From: Aedes albopictus
Taxonomy: Eukaryota > Arthropoda > Insecta > Diptera > Culicidae
DNA: 64,000 nucleotides
Direction: 5' to 3'
Assembly (NCBI RefSeq): GCF_035046485.1
Contig: NC_085137.1
Location: forward strand, 445,908,334-445,972,333
A program made the translations under genes and the position numbers. Positions 32,340 to 45,058 of this stretch are shown in pieces (positions within the stretch are counted from its first letter, which is position 1; every line of letters starts with the position of its first letter). Below the pieces are notes generated by a model. The model searched no databases. It was not told the DNA's origin and saw nothing but the letters and a program-made list of their open reading frames with translations.

Positions 32340-33690
32340 TATGTAATATTCTCAGCAAATTATTCGGAAGTTGTTTTGCATTTTGTTTATCAATTGGGAT
32401 TCCTTTAAATCCCTTGATAATTTCTTCGGATTACATTCGGAAATTTCTTCGATAATTTGTTTGGAATTTGTTACAAAACACCTTTTGGCACATCCTTTGA
32501 AAATTTCTTTGAAACTGCTTTGGAAAATCCTTCAGATTTTTAGTGGAAATTCCTTCACTATTTGTTAGTAGTCTCTCAGGGATATTTTTATAATTATGTC
32601 AGCGATTCTCTTGGCTTTCGCTTTTTATTTATTTTTCCAATAACTTTTCTGTCAATTTATTTAGGAATTCTTCCGGTAATGCCTTTGGTAATTCACTTGA
32701 CAATAATTTTGGGATCTTCCTCTCAAATTTCTTTGGTAATGTTTCCGGAAATTCCTTCTGAGTTTTTCCCAAATTGTCGTCGTTATTTTTTTTAATTTCT
32801 TTATCTATGCTATTTAGTATTCCTTCGACAATTCCTTATAAAACTCCTTCGGCAATTCTTTTGTGAATATCTTTTATAATTCCTATGAGAATTCTTTAGA
32901 CAATTTCTTCGATATTTCTTTAATAATTATTTAAGAAATCCCATCAGCAGATTATCGGAACACCTTTAAAAATTCCGATATAAATTGTACGAAAATTTCT
33001 TTGAGAGTATTATAAGCAACTGTTTGGAAATTTGTCAGGCAAATTTTATACAGACCTTTTCAATTATTACTTTGAGAACTTCTTCGGTAATTCTTGGAAA
33101 TTATGAAAATTTCTTCTGCAAATTTTCATAATTCCTTCTCTCAATTTTTTTTTCTTGAATTCCTTTAGAATTTGTTTGGAAATTCCTTGGACAATTTCTT
33201 TTGGAATTCTTATCTAAAATTTTCGCAAAAATTTCTTGGAATATATCTCCACAATTCCTTTAAGAATTTCTCTAGCACGGTCTTTGGAAAATCGTTCGGT
33301 AATTTCTTAGAAAACTCCACTGCCAAATCTTTTGGGATTTCCTTCCGAATCTTCTTCGGTATATTGTTTGTGAATTCCTTTCGATTTTTTTGTTTGTGAA
33401 TACTTGGTGGATTTGGTCAATTTCTTTGAAAGGCTTTCATAATTTCTTCAGCCATTCCTTTGGCAATTCTTAGGAATTCCTTTGGCAATTTCTATGAAAG
33501 CTTCTCAGGTAAACCTTATGGAAATTTATCCGGTAATTCTTTTGGAAATTTTTCTGGATTTTTTTCGGGAATTTCTTTCTTGTTTTCTTGTGAGATTCCA
33601 TTCGAGGATTCTTTTGATTTGGCAATTCCATTTTCAAATGTCTTTGGCTATTTTTTGGAAATCGCAATTCCTATGTAAATTATTTGAGCT
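32340..33690 (+). repeat. Degenerate 12-mer array (aattccttcgg type)
   Basis: Variants of ggtaattccttt and ggaaatttcttc recur about every 12 bases over 1.3 kb. The consensus differs from the attcctccagga arrays, so this is a distinct subfamily. Open frames (33172-33399, 33460-33678) give F/S/N/G repeats and are not genes. Confidence 0.65.
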
Positions 33691-33730
33691 AGTCCAATTA
33701 AGAATTATTGGCGTAAGAAATTTCCAGTCT

Positions 33731-33996
33731 TTTTCTTCTTATTCTTTGTGGCTCTACGTCCCCACTGGAACTTGGCCTGCCTCGCTTCAATTTAGTGTTC
33801 GTTTGAGCACTTCCACAGTTATTATTTGAAGGGCTTTCTTTGCCTGCCATTGCATGAATTTGTTTATTGTGAGGCAAGTACAATGATACACTATGCCCAG
33901 GGAGTCGAGAAAATTTTTCCGACTGGAACGGGAATCGAACCCGCCGTTTCCGGATTGGCGATCTTTAGCCTTAACCACTAGGCCAACTGGAGACCC
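33731..33996 (-). mobile_element. tRNA-derived SINE, second family
   Basis: The same head (gggtctccagttggcctag) and B box (gggttcgattcccgt) as the copy at 8295, with a decayed (GAA)n tail at 33731-33745. It directly abuts the 12-mer array and a piece of the ttaacccattaacg repeat. No clear duplication. Confidence 0.8.
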
Positions 33997-33998
33997 CC

Positions 33999-34116
33999 GT
34001 CATATCAGTCATCTACAAATGATTCACGAGGCTCGTGTAAGTTACGGAGCTGCGTAAAAAAATGGTGAGAACGTTTATCATGATTGTGGCAAAATTCGGA
34101 CGTTAATGGGTTAATA
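33999..34116. repeat. Dispersed repeat, inverted partner of 18228-18475
   Basis: It contains gtcatatcagtcatct at the left and cgtttatcatgattgtgg..ttaatgggttaat at the right, complementary to the repeat at 18228. It is an internally deleted copy. Confidence 0.5.
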
Positions 34117-34319
34117 AATATTGGAAATATCGAATGAAGTTTTCAAGTTTAGGTGACTGCCAAGGAAAAATTCAATGGGGTGCCAGGCATCCTAGCTTTG
34201 TCAATGATCTCAGAGGCGTTTCAGGGGGTCACAAGGGTATATCAGAGGGACTTAAGAAGGTTTTAGGAGTCTCAGGAAAGTTTCAGAAGGTCCTCAATTA
34301 AAGGGACATTTCTTTTCTC

Positions 34320-35455
34320 ATTAGGGTCTTTAGTGTCAGGATAAAGTGGTCCTTTCAAATCAGCTGACCGTGTGCACAATAAACATGCAAATAATAAATA
34401 AATGAAGTACATAATTCGTGGACAGAACGTCCGATTTGGACGGTCTTTGTATTGTTCTATTGGATTTCACCCAGGAGGCAAAAGCATTTGGAAATTTGAA
34501 TTTTTTTTGAAAACAATTCTTCATGTAATTTGGACGGAAAATTGGACTCGGAACGTAAAATAAAGTAGACAAGATAAAGCTTTCCTGGCACACCCAGCGT
34601 AAAATGCGTAAAATAAAGTCTCACATATCACCCTAGAATAATTAATATCAAACATTAGAAACAACACAATAGAATAGACCGAGGTTAAACAGAATGAAAA
34701 CTGGATGAAATTTGAATGATTCTGAATTAAGCACTCTTTCTGAACAAGAGTTCCATCGAGTGTTTTTGAGACCTGACGATTTCTCATGTATGAATTGCAT
34801 GCAATCAAGTTTTTCATATTAATCGAAAAACTCACCCCATATTCATAGCAAATCTACTCTAATAACAGATCGACTTTTCATCAGCATTTCCCTACTGCAA
34901 AAGAAACAGCTGCAGCTTTGCGACACATTTATTTCCACCTTCAAAGATGCCACTTCAACGACCATTGTCGTCGTCGTCGTCGTCGTTCTCGCCCGTCATC
35001 GTCATAGTCATGTAAACATTTACCTAACCTGCCTCCGTGATTTTCTTCTTCAGCGTTTAATTAAAGCGTCATCATCGTCCTCGTCGCGTCTTTCGGTTGC
35101 GAACATTTCCATTCTGGCACACAGCACATTGGCAGTCAGAGTCAGAGATTGCTGTCGTCCGTCGGTCGACGTTGCTCAACCATGGAAGAAATGGTTCAAG
35201 ACACGTGCAAACTTCGCAAGTGACGACGACGGACGACGCGGTGACAATGGGAATTGCTCTTGGAATTGGAAGCAATTATTTAAATATGCTTAGTACGAGA
35301 AGAGCAGGAGACGTTCGACTTACAACTTCTCCCCGAGCACAATGATTCTGAAGAACACTTTGCTTTGGCTTCGGTTGTGTAAACAACGGCTGGCTGGAAA
35401 GGTTGTTCAATAATTTAATGATTATGGCACTTGGTTAACTTATAAGTGACGCTTT
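34320..35455. other. No gene seen; (GTC)n microsatellite
   Basis: AT-rich except for a trinucleotide run of gtc around 34965-34986 and a GC patch to 35300. The frames there (35072-35275 minus, 35097-35345 plus) have no recognised domain. A degenerate tttcaggg patch lies at 34200-34310. Confidence 0.35.
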
Positions 35456-35463
35456 AAGGTTGA

Positions 35464-36372
35464 AATCGGACAGGGCCCTGGGGTCGATCGCACATCAGCC
35501 AAGATGCTCAAAGCTGACCCCGGTGTATCTGCACAACTGCTGCATAAATTATTCTGCACCATAAGGGAAAACGCGACATTTCCGGTCGACTGGATGCAAG
35601 GTGTCAGTAAAGGTAAAAGGGTGACCTGACTGTATGCGATGATTGGCAGGGTATCATATTGCTGTGCATCATTCTCGAAGTCCTCTGCAAAGTGATCCTT
35701 AACCGGATACAGGAGAAGATTGATGCAACTCTCCGACGACAGCAAGAAGAACGATCCTGTGTGGACCATATTGTCACGCTCCGTATCATTCTGGAGAAAA
35801 TTAACGAATTCCAAGAGTCTCTCTACCTGGTGTTCATTGATTACGAAAAAGCTTTCGACCGTCTCAATCACGGAAATATGTAGGAAGCCCTCAGGCGCAA
35901 GGGTGTCCCTGAGAAAATCATCGGCCTCATTGAAGCACAGTACAGGGCATTTTCGTGCAGAGTACTGCACAACGATGTTTTATCCGATCTCATCCGGGTC
36001 GTTGCTGGAGTGAGACAAGGATATATACTATCACCGCTACTATTCCTCACCGTAATCGACGAGATCCTGGTAGGAGTGATTGACCGTGAACCAACTCGTG
36101 GATTGCCCATTACCATGGAGCACCTCAATGACTTCGAACTGGCTGATGACGTTGCTCTTCTAGCTCAACGGCGCTCTGATATGAAGAGCAAGATCGATGA
36201 TCTTGCCAATCCCTTATTAGCGGCAGGTCTTACCATCAACGTCAACAAGACCAAATCGTTGGATGTAAACACGGTCAACCCTTCCAGCTCTACGGTAGCT
36301 GGGCAATCAGTGGAAAATGTTGAAAGCTTCCAATATCTTGGTAGCCAAATGGCGGCCGATGGTGGCACCAAG
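35464..36372 (+). pseudogene. Non-LTR retrotransposon fragment, reverse transcriptase
   Basis: Reverse transcriptase text in shifting frames: MLKADPGVSAQLLHKLF, then (35659-35883) SCVDHIVTLRIILEKINEFQ and LVFIDYEKAFDRLNH, then (36010-36387) GYILSPLLFL and the catalytic FELADDVALLAQRR, then VESFQYLGSQM. Frameshifts and a stop near 35881 break it. It ends abruptly at about 36372. The family is the same as the 3' fragment on the minus strand at 54190-54500. The clade is not assigned. Confidence 0.8.
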
Positions 36373-36559
36373 CATTGGCGTAGCTAGGATTTTTTTCTGG
36401 AAGGGGCCTAGGGGGGGCCTGACTTAAGATGACTTCTAAGCGGCATGGTCTCCCGATATGTGAATATTCCACGCCGAAATTGCAGTTTTGAGGAATCAGA
36501 ATGACTGTTTTAGATTTGTTCCTAGTTTCGTAAACTATATGAGTAAGAACAATTTCTCC

Positions 36560-39500
36560 AGGATTTTTTCCAAAGCTTGCTGAAGTGATTCCATCATGGA
36601 TTGCGAGAACATGGGTCCAGAGATTCATTCAAGAATGCATCGAGGGATTCCACCAGACATTTCTTTGGGGATTTGTCCTGAGATATCTTGCGAGGTTCCT
36701 CTAGTGATTGATACAGTGCTGTTTTCACGGTTTCATTCAGGAATTTATCCAGAGATCCTTTAAGGTATTTCTACAGGTATTCCTTCAGGGATTTCTTCAG
36801 GGATCTCTCCATACATTCTTGCCAGAATTCCACTAGAGATTGCTTCAATAATTTCATCTGGAATCGTTCTAAGTATTTCTGCATGAATGTCTTCCCGAAA
36901 TTCTTTCAGAAAATGTTACTGGAAATTATCCAAAAAATAATCAAGGAATTTCTTAAGTATTTGATACAAAACAATTGTTTTTTCAATAATACGTCTTGAA
37001 ATTACTGCAGACATTTATTTCTTCCGATTTTTTATCCAGATTTTTTTAAAGAAATTCTTCCAGGAATTCACTAAGAAAGCTCTCCTGTTTAGAGATTTTT
37101 TTAGAAATTCCTTTTGGCATTCCTTGCGAAATTCCTCCTGGGGTTTCTTCAGGAACTATTCCAGGGATTCCTTCAGGAACACCTCTAAGAGTTTCTCTAC
37201 GCACTCTTTTTAAGATTTCTTCAAGCTTCTTCATCCAGAAACTTCTTCCGGAATCCCTCAGAATTTGATCCTTGAATTTCTCCCTGGGATTCCTCGAAGA
37301 ATACCTCAAGGGATGTCTCTAGAAATCCCTCAAGGAATTGTTCCAGGATTTCTTTGTGAATTCGTCTAAATCGTCTAAAAATTCCTACAGGAATTCGTCC
37401 ACGAATTTCCCGCTAGAGATTCCTCTAAGAATTCCTCCGGAGATTCCTCTAGATGTTCCACTAGAGATATCTCAAGGAATTCCTGCAGGAATTGATTCAG
37501 AGATTCCTCTAGAGGTTGTCCAGTGATTCTTGAAGAAAATCCTCCAAGAAATCCTCCAGGGATTCATCATGAAATTTAAGCAGGGATTCCATCAGGAGTT
37601 CTAGTGGAGATTTCCCAAGGATTCCTCTACGAATTCCTCCAGAGATTCTCAGATACTCCTATAGAGATGCCTCAAGGAATTCCTCTGGAGATACCTCAAG
37701 GAACACCAGGGATTCTACCTGAGAGTTCTCCAGTGATTTTTCAAGAAAATCCTTTAGAAATTCCACCAGGGATTTTTCTACGAATTCCTCCAGGGATTAC
37801 TCCAGGAGTTCCTCTGGAGATTTCTCAAGGAATTGCTCTAGAGTCAAGTCTCCAGGAATTTCCAGGGATTTCACAAGGGATTTATCCAAGTATTCCTCCA
37901 GGATTTCATTCGAGGACTTCTCCAGGAATTAAGAATTCCACCAGGAATTCTTGCAGAACTTCCTCCAGGAATCTTGGAATTCTATCTAAAATTTCTTCAG
38001 AAATTTTTCAAGGATTTTTTCCAAGAAATCCTCCTCTCAGAGTTTACACGGATATAATTCTAAGAACTCCTCCAGAGACTCCTGCATGAATTTCTCCTGA
38101 GATTCCTCTACGAATATACATTCATGAATTTCTTCATGAATCTCCCAGGGAATTCTACAGAGATTGCTCCCGGTATTTATCCAGGAATTATTTCAGGTAT
38201 TCCTCCAGGATTTCATCGAGGCATTTCCCCAGGGAATCCTCCAGGAATAATACCAGGAATTCCACCAATAATACCTTCAGGAATTATCCCATGAATATCT
38301 TCAGGATTTTTTCCAGAAATTCTATCAAGATTTTCTTTCGTAATGCCTGGAGGATTTTTTCCAGGGATTCCGCCGGATATTTTCAAGGGCTTTCTCCAGT
38401 AATTCATCCTGAAATTCCTCTGGTAATTCTCTAGGAAATTATTCTGAAATTTATCCAGATTTCCTCAAGAGTTTGCTCAAGAATTTCATTTACAGATTAC
38501 TCCAAGAATTCTTCAAGTAATAGTTCAACGTAAGTACCACAAGAAATCCTCTAGGGATTTCTCCAGGAATTCCTCCAGGAATTCCGCCAGAAATTTGTCC
38601 AGAAGTTCCTCCAGACATTTCTCCTGAGGTTCCTCCAGAAATTGCTTCAGGGATTCCTCCAGAAATTCCTCCAGGGATTTTTTAAAGATTTTTTCCAGAA
38701 ATGTCTCTAAAGATTCTTCCCGGAATTTCTCAAAAGATTTCTTCACAAAATTCTCCAGGGATTCTTCCCAGAATTTCTCTGGGAAATCATCCAGGTATTC
38801 ATCAGAATTTCTCCCAGGGTTTGCTACAGGAATTTATGCAGTACGTTCTCCAAGAATTTCTCCAAGAGATCCTCCAGGGTTTCCTCCACGGATTCATCCA
38901 GGAATTTCATTAGAAATTTATCAAGGGAATACACCAGGCAATCGTCCAGGAACTTTTCCGGGGATTATGCCTCCAGGAAATCCTCCAATAATTCGCTCAC
39001 AAATTCCTTCAGGGTTTTCTCCAAGAATTTCTCCAGGGATTTGTCCAGAAGTTCTTCCAGGATTTCCGCCAGAAATTCCTCTAGGAATTGCTTCAGGGAT
39101 TTTTCCAGGAATTCTGGTAGGGATTTCTTCAAGAAATCCTCTTGAAATTCTTCCAGGAATTCATCCAAAAATTCGTTCAAAGATTCCTCTAGAAATTTGA
39201 CTAGGAATTCCTCCCGGGATTCCTCAAACGATTTCTTCAGTAATTTCTCTTAGGATTCCTCCCACATTTGCTCTAAGGATTTCTCCAGGAGTTCATCCAG
39301 AGATTCCTCTAGGTATAATTTAAAAAAAAAATCCTCCAGAGATTCCTACACTGCCGTAATTCTGCAAAGTGACGTAAGCGCCATTCAAAATGTCGATATT
39401 TTTTGGTATATTATATGTAATATCTGGTGTAAAAATAACACTGTGGTATGCCTGTTGTATTAGAATGCAAGATTTAGTCGTAATCTATCATCTATGGAAA

Positions 39501-41240
39501 GATACTTAGAGGAGAAGCAAGAGTTTTATGCATAATAACCAAAAAATGGGCCAAAACTATCAATGTCGCTTACGTCACTTTGCAGAATTTGGGCAGTACA
39601 GGATTTACTCAGGCATATCTGCAGAAATTCCTCTAGAAATGTCTCTATGATTTTTTTCAAAAATTTCTTCAGGAGCTCTCCTAAAATTCCTCTAAAGATT
39701 TCTTCAGAATTTCATTCAGGAATTTCTACAGGAGTTCTTCTAGGGATAGTTCCTCGGAAGTATCCCAAGAATTTCTCTATATATATATATATTCCTCCAG
39801 TATTTTTTCCCGGAAATTTCGCCAGAAATTTGTCCAAAAGTTTCTCTAGGCATTCCTCCTGAGGTACATCCAGAAGTTGCTTCAGGGATTCTTTCAGGAA
39901 TTTTTCCAAGAATTATCCTGGGATTCTTTCATGAATTTCTCCGGAAATTTCTCTAAGGATTCATCTGGAATTTCCCAATAGGTTTCTTCTCAAATTTCTT
40001 CAAGGATTCCTCCCAGAATTCTTCTAAAGAATCCTCCAGGAATTCATCCAGGGATTCTTTTAGGATGTGTCTCAGGGTTTGCTTCAGGAACTTATTCAGA
40101 CAATTCTCCAGTAAGTCATCCAGGAATTTCTCTTGAAATTCCTCCAGGGATTCCTTCAGGTATTTCTCCATGGGTTCATCCAAAGATTTCTGTGGGCATT
40201 CGTTCAGGAAATTCTCCAGGGATTCCACCAGGAATTTGTCCAGAAGTTCCACCAGGATTTCTTTCAGAGATTCCTCTAGAAATTCCTCCAGGAATTCGTC
40301 CAAAAATTTCTCTAAGGAATTCCTCCCAGGTTTCTTTAAGCGATTTCTTTAGAAATTTATCTGAGGATTCCTTTTATTTGCTCTAAGGATTCCTCTAGGA
40401 ATTCATCCAGGGGTTCCTTCAGGTATACTTTCAGAAATTCCTCCAGGGATTCCTACACGGTTTACTCCATGCATACCTGCAGGAATTCTTCTAGGAATTT
40501 CTCTAGGAATTCTTTCAGCGATTGCTCCAGCAGTTTTTTTTTCAGGAATTGCACCAGGAATACCTGTAGTTATATCCTCAGAAATCCGTTCATCATATTT
40601 TCCAGGGATTCACCCAAGATTTTTTCCAGAATTACCTGAAGAGTTTTTGAATTACTTGAAGGATTTCTGTAGGAATTCCTCCAGCGATTTGTATTGGAAT
40701 ACTTTAAGATAAGTTTAGAGAAGTCCTCCAGGAATTCTTTCATAACAAGGAGTTGCTACAGAAATTCCTTCCAGGAAATTTTCCAGGAATTCACACAGAG
40801 CAGACTCCTTCGGAATTCTTCCAGGGTTTTCTCCCGAAATTTCAGTTGAAAATGAACCACGAATTTCTCTAGGAATTGCTTTCAAATTCAGACATTTTTT
40901 TAATACATTCCAGATGTTTGTCCAGGAATTCCTTCAGGTGAATTCCAGGATTTTTCCAAGAATTCCATTATTTGAGAGTTTTCCAAAAAATACTACGGAA
41001 ATAATTTTACAAGAGAATAATTTTGCACGATTCTCTTCGGAAATTCTTACAAGGATGTCTCGACGGTTTTCCTCCAGTGATAGTGTCAAGGATTTTAAGA
41101 GAATACTTTCAAAAAATTCCCAAGTACCCTTCCGGGAATACGTCAATTGACATTTGTGTAAGAATATGTTCTGAGATGAGTATATAGAACTGTTTTTAAT
41201 GAAATTCCGGCAAGGATGTACTCGGAACAATACAACTGAA
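36560..41240 (+). repeat. Large degenerate 12-mer array (attcctccagga)
   Basis: About 4.7 kb of variants of ATTCCTCCAGGA at close to 12-base spacing, mostly in one orientation. Since 12 is a multiple of 3, frames stay open and translate as 4-residue periodic peptides: EFLEESL on the minus strand (for example 38525-38746, 39953-40303) and IPPGI or SSRNS on the plus strand (37604-38089). Coiled-coil-like predictions from these would be artefacts. A TA-flanked MITE is nested at 39349-39596. Confidence 0.85.
39349..39596. mobile_element. MITE with TA target site, nested in the array
   Basis: The left end cactgccgtaattctgcaaa and right end ..tttgcagaatttgggcag are inverted, continuing through gtgacgtaagcg on both sides for about 35 bases. 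TA flanks at 39347-39348 and 39597-39598. Sequence on both sides is the 12-mer array. Confidence 0.8.
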
Positions 41241-41939
41241 GGTTTATTCTTAGGGGAATAGAGATCCAGACTATTTCAAGATTGCTAATGAATTAAAACA
41301 TATTGCAGGATTATTTACTGGAAAAAACTCCAGTTAATTATTGAAGTCAGACTCAGGTAGTTGATACACGTCTGCTGTATTTCGTATTTTGTGCGGTAAT
41401 GATACAACTTCTGTCATTATAACCTATGCTAACTAGATTTGCCTGTGTTAACCTGATTGACTGCTACATTATGTACACATTTTCAAAAAATCTTCGGACG
41501 GGTTTCCATTTGTGTTCTTCTGGAGAAAATTTTGATGTCCTGAAAAAAGTTCAGCTATGATTTGTTGCGATAGTTTTGTAATTTGTAATTTATTATTCTA
41601 CGTAAACCTAACTTTTAATCAAGTCAAGGACTATCCAGATGTAGATAGTAACAAAAAAAGTTAGGTGTAAGGTCCAGAAAAAACAATGCATGAGTAAAGA
41701 AAAACATTAACTTTTCAGAAATTGGCCACCGCTACCAATGTATAGAATAGGCGAGATTTTTTTCCAACGCAATGTTCAAAATACAACAGCGGACTCCTGA
41801 AGAGTGAAGGAATGCTTTAAGAATATAATGTTATTATTTTCAATCTAATGGTGTTACGATTAGTTATAAAAGGTAGTTGTAATAAATTTGCTAAGGCTGC
41901 TCGCCCCTGACCGAAAAGCTGGCTACGCCCTTGTCTTCT

Positions 41940-43385
41940 TTTCGTTTTTGGCGTAATTTCGAAACTACGATAACGCCTGAATGAAGTTTAATGAGAGATT
42001 TTAAAGATATTTTAATTTTCTCAATGATGATTTGAATTTGTGCGCAAATACACAATACGCAAGAAACTCAAGGGAATTTATAGTGACCGACTAGAAATCA
42101 TCTTCACCCTCAATTATATGGGCCGTTGTGTGTCGTTTTTTGTGTAATAAACTGACTGCATCTAATTTCGACCATCTTACCATGGCGGAGGTAAAGCAAC
42201 TGATTCGTATCTTTATTGATCTCATAGTACGGTATTAATACCTGTACAAATTTTACACTTATGATATCTATATCTGAAGTAGTAAATATGGACGATACGT
42301 TTGCCCAAACAGGGCTCTTTCTTATTTTGTGACATCTTTTTTCTCCAGCCTCAGCAAAGAAATAATGCAACTGAATTTGACAGAAATTTGACCTGGCCAC
42401 AGGTTATGGCGATGGTGGACAATCGCCCAGGATGGAGATCTTGCAATTCGGCCCTCTGCCCACCATGATCCTCAGAATTGAAAGTGAATGACACTTATTT
42501 TAATAACAGTTCACTGTCGGTAACTCACAAAACAAACTAAATTCTTCAATATCATGCTGTTGTGTTGTGCTTCCTTCAAAATTGTAAAACGTGTTTTCCT
42601 GGATCACGGATGATGACATCACGGGAAGACAAAAAATGAAAATTCGCTTGAAATTTGATACATTTGATCTTTTTTTTGCTCTTCAATCTCGGAGGGACAC
42701 ACCATTGAAATGGAAATTTCCCCGCTTGGCATAGAGGCTAATCCAATCGTGTCACGCGCGCTTCTCTTTTGATGCTTGGGAACAAGTTGTATGTACGTAC
42801 AGTGAAGGTAGGTACTCAACCCAGCAATACAGTTTTCGTACATGTTGCCAGCAAGAGAACAACGTTCTGCCTCCGCCATGCCGCCGGAGTGTCCTTGATG
42901 GTGGCCGGAGGCACCGCTCTACACCACGTGAGCCGGGGTGTAGATCCATCATTGTGCTGCCGGTGGCGCCCCCCCCCCTCTATATATCGTCCCCACATGG
43001 TGGCAACTGATGGAGGAAACGATGCAAAACTGGTTCTAACTTTTTGCTTTTGGGGGATAATGCCGGAACGACCGCTGCCGTCGCGGCTCGGTATTATATG
43101 CTCTGGGTTTGGAACAATGTGCAAACGGCGCGGATTTTTGCCGACCGACTGTGATACACCCGGGCGGGTTTGTGTGGAGTGGATATCCATATGAAACAAG
43201 CGGGGATCACACCATTAATCATCGCATGCAAAATCATTTTTTGCGCTGATTTTTGTTTTATGCGGGTGATAGCAGTCAGTGCTGCTACAGTTTGTACTAG
43301 AGGTAAGGTCGTGATGCTGGAATGAGTGAGAATTTTGCAGATTTTGACGACATTAAAATGTATGGTTGGAAAAGCAACATAGTCA
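41940..43385. other. No gene seen
   Basis: The right half (42750-43200) is GC-richer and opens frames on both strands (42769-43194 plus, 42816-43199 minus). Neither has a known domain. An interesting composition, but no support for a gene. Confidence 0.35.
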
Positions 43386-43388
43386 TGG

Positions 43389-44710
43389 AAATAGTTATTT
43401 ATGCAACAAGTTGCAAAATGATGATTTTTTCAGCACGAGTCGTACATTTATCCAACGAGGCTTGCCGAGTTCGATAAATACGACGAGTGCTGAAAAAACG
43501 AGTTTTGCAACGAGTTGCATACAAAGTTTTTTGTAATTGCAAAAAAAAACCGTTAAGTTTAATCTCTTCTTGTATCACAAACATGTAACAAGAGAAACCA
43601 CGTGCGCGGCTCCAAGCACGCCTGCGTTGTATTTTTGTTCGATCAGGTAGGCTATGGTAGGCTGGGTGTCACTAATTTTCAAGCTCCCGTCGTCGTCATA
43701 CAGCAGCATAGCACAGCATAGGCAAGAGCGAAAGTAGTTCCAGCTACAGCCTCTACACCTGATCTGCAGTCCGAATCAGAATCTAAATCATCCTGATTTG
43801 GACTCGAGCTGCTCAGTGGATATAGAAGCAGCAGCTGTATCAACGGAAGTGGTAGTAGTTGGGAAAAAGTGTGCGCTGGCAAAAGTGCCGAAAAGTACTA
43901 CTTTTCAGCACTCTTAAGAGTGCCGAAAAGTAGTACTTTTCGGCACTTTTGTTTTAGTGAAGAAAAGTAGACCGTTATATTGCCCTTCGGCAAGCCTCGT
44001 TGGATAAATGTACGACTCGTGCTGAAAAAATCATCATTTTGCAACTTGTTGCATAAATAACTATTTTGTAATTACGTTGCAAAAAGTTCCACTTTTCAAT
44101 TGCCTGAAGTGTGCAAAAAAGGCCTACTTTTCACTACTGATGCAAGTGTGCCGAAAAGTACTACTTTTCGGCACTCTTAAGAGTGCTGAAAAGTAGCACT
44201 TTTCGGCACCTTTGCCAGCTCACATTTTTAACAAATTTCCGTGTCTTTCGTAGATTCAGCTACTTGCTTATACATCAATGGACCAGCTGGAATCCAAATC
44301 TGGACGGTTTTTATTCCTAACCGAACTGCAAATCGGGTAAAAAGGCAGCTGCTGAAGCTACTTTTCCGACTTTTGCCCAAGCTTTTGCCAAACCTCACAC
44401 ACTATTGTTTGACAACGGGGTCTTGTTCACAGGCTACACCATACCATAGCCTACCTGATCGAAAAAAGAAACTACACTGTCGAGGGATGGTCGCACGTGG
44501 TTCCTCCTGATGCATGTTTGTGTACCGAGAAAAGATCATACTGAATGTGTATTTTTCGTAATTACAAAAAAAGTTGTATGCAACTCGTTGCAAAACTCGA
44601 TTTTTTCAGCACTCGTCGTATTTATCCAACTCGGCAAGCCTCGTCGGATAAATGTACGACTCGTGCTGAAAAAATCATCATTTTGCAACTTGTTGCATAA
44701 ATAACTATTT
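43389..44710. mobile_element. Foldback element with three arm copies
   Basis: The outer arms (43389 to about 43670, and about 44430 to 44710) are inverted: aaatagttatttatgcaaca at the left, its complement at the right, and further in gatcaggtaggctatggta and its complement. An extra copy of the right arm's outer part sits inside at about 43980-44075. Two inner palindromes (about 43891-43955 and 44148-44212) are made of gtgccgaaaagta and its complement. No transposase frame. Confidence 0.75.
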
Positions 44711-45058
44711 GACTTCTGGCCTTTTCCAATTGAACTTATGTTTAAATTTCACTGAAACCAAATTATTTTCTGTAGATTTTCAAATTTAAGTTTTTTAACT
44801 TTGTAAATTACGTCACCTAAATCCATAAACCTTACCCAAGTAACCAATAAACAGTTAAAATTGCATTCATTCAGCACTATATGCGCTTTTACTGCGCCGG
44901 ACAAGTGCTGATAGTCAATCAACCACATAAGACACGATGGCATAAGAAACAACCATGTGCTTTATTTGGAAAACATCTGTTCTACCATTTGCTTCATTGC
45001 TACCAATAATTGATAGAATATCTGAATGATAATGGCTCCTACAGCAGTAGCACATATA

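Larger units (their letters stand above)
36374..41935. mobile_element. Possible 5.5-kb inverted-repeat element around a 12-mer array
   Basis: A left edge ggcgtagctagg at about 36379 and a right edge ctggctacgccc at about 41920 are inverted with one or two mismatches. They match the termini of the MITE at 31817-31981. They bracket the whole 12-mer array, and the left edge lies exactly where the LINE fragment is cut off. No target duplication and no transposase seen, so this is tentative. Confidence 0.3.

Noticed and set aside
37604..40303. Long ORFs on both strands with IPPGI or EEFLEE repeats
   Set aside because: They come from the 12-mer array. They lack starts in context, introns or conserved ends, and both strands are open at once.
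37000..41200. CRISPR-like regularly spaced repeats
   Set aside because: The unit is a continuous degenerate 12-mer with no unique spacers, and the sequence is clearly insect nuclear DNA.
42769..43199. Opposed ORFs of 141 and 127 codons in a GC-richer patch
   Set aside because: Antisense frames open because of composition; neither resembles a known protein.
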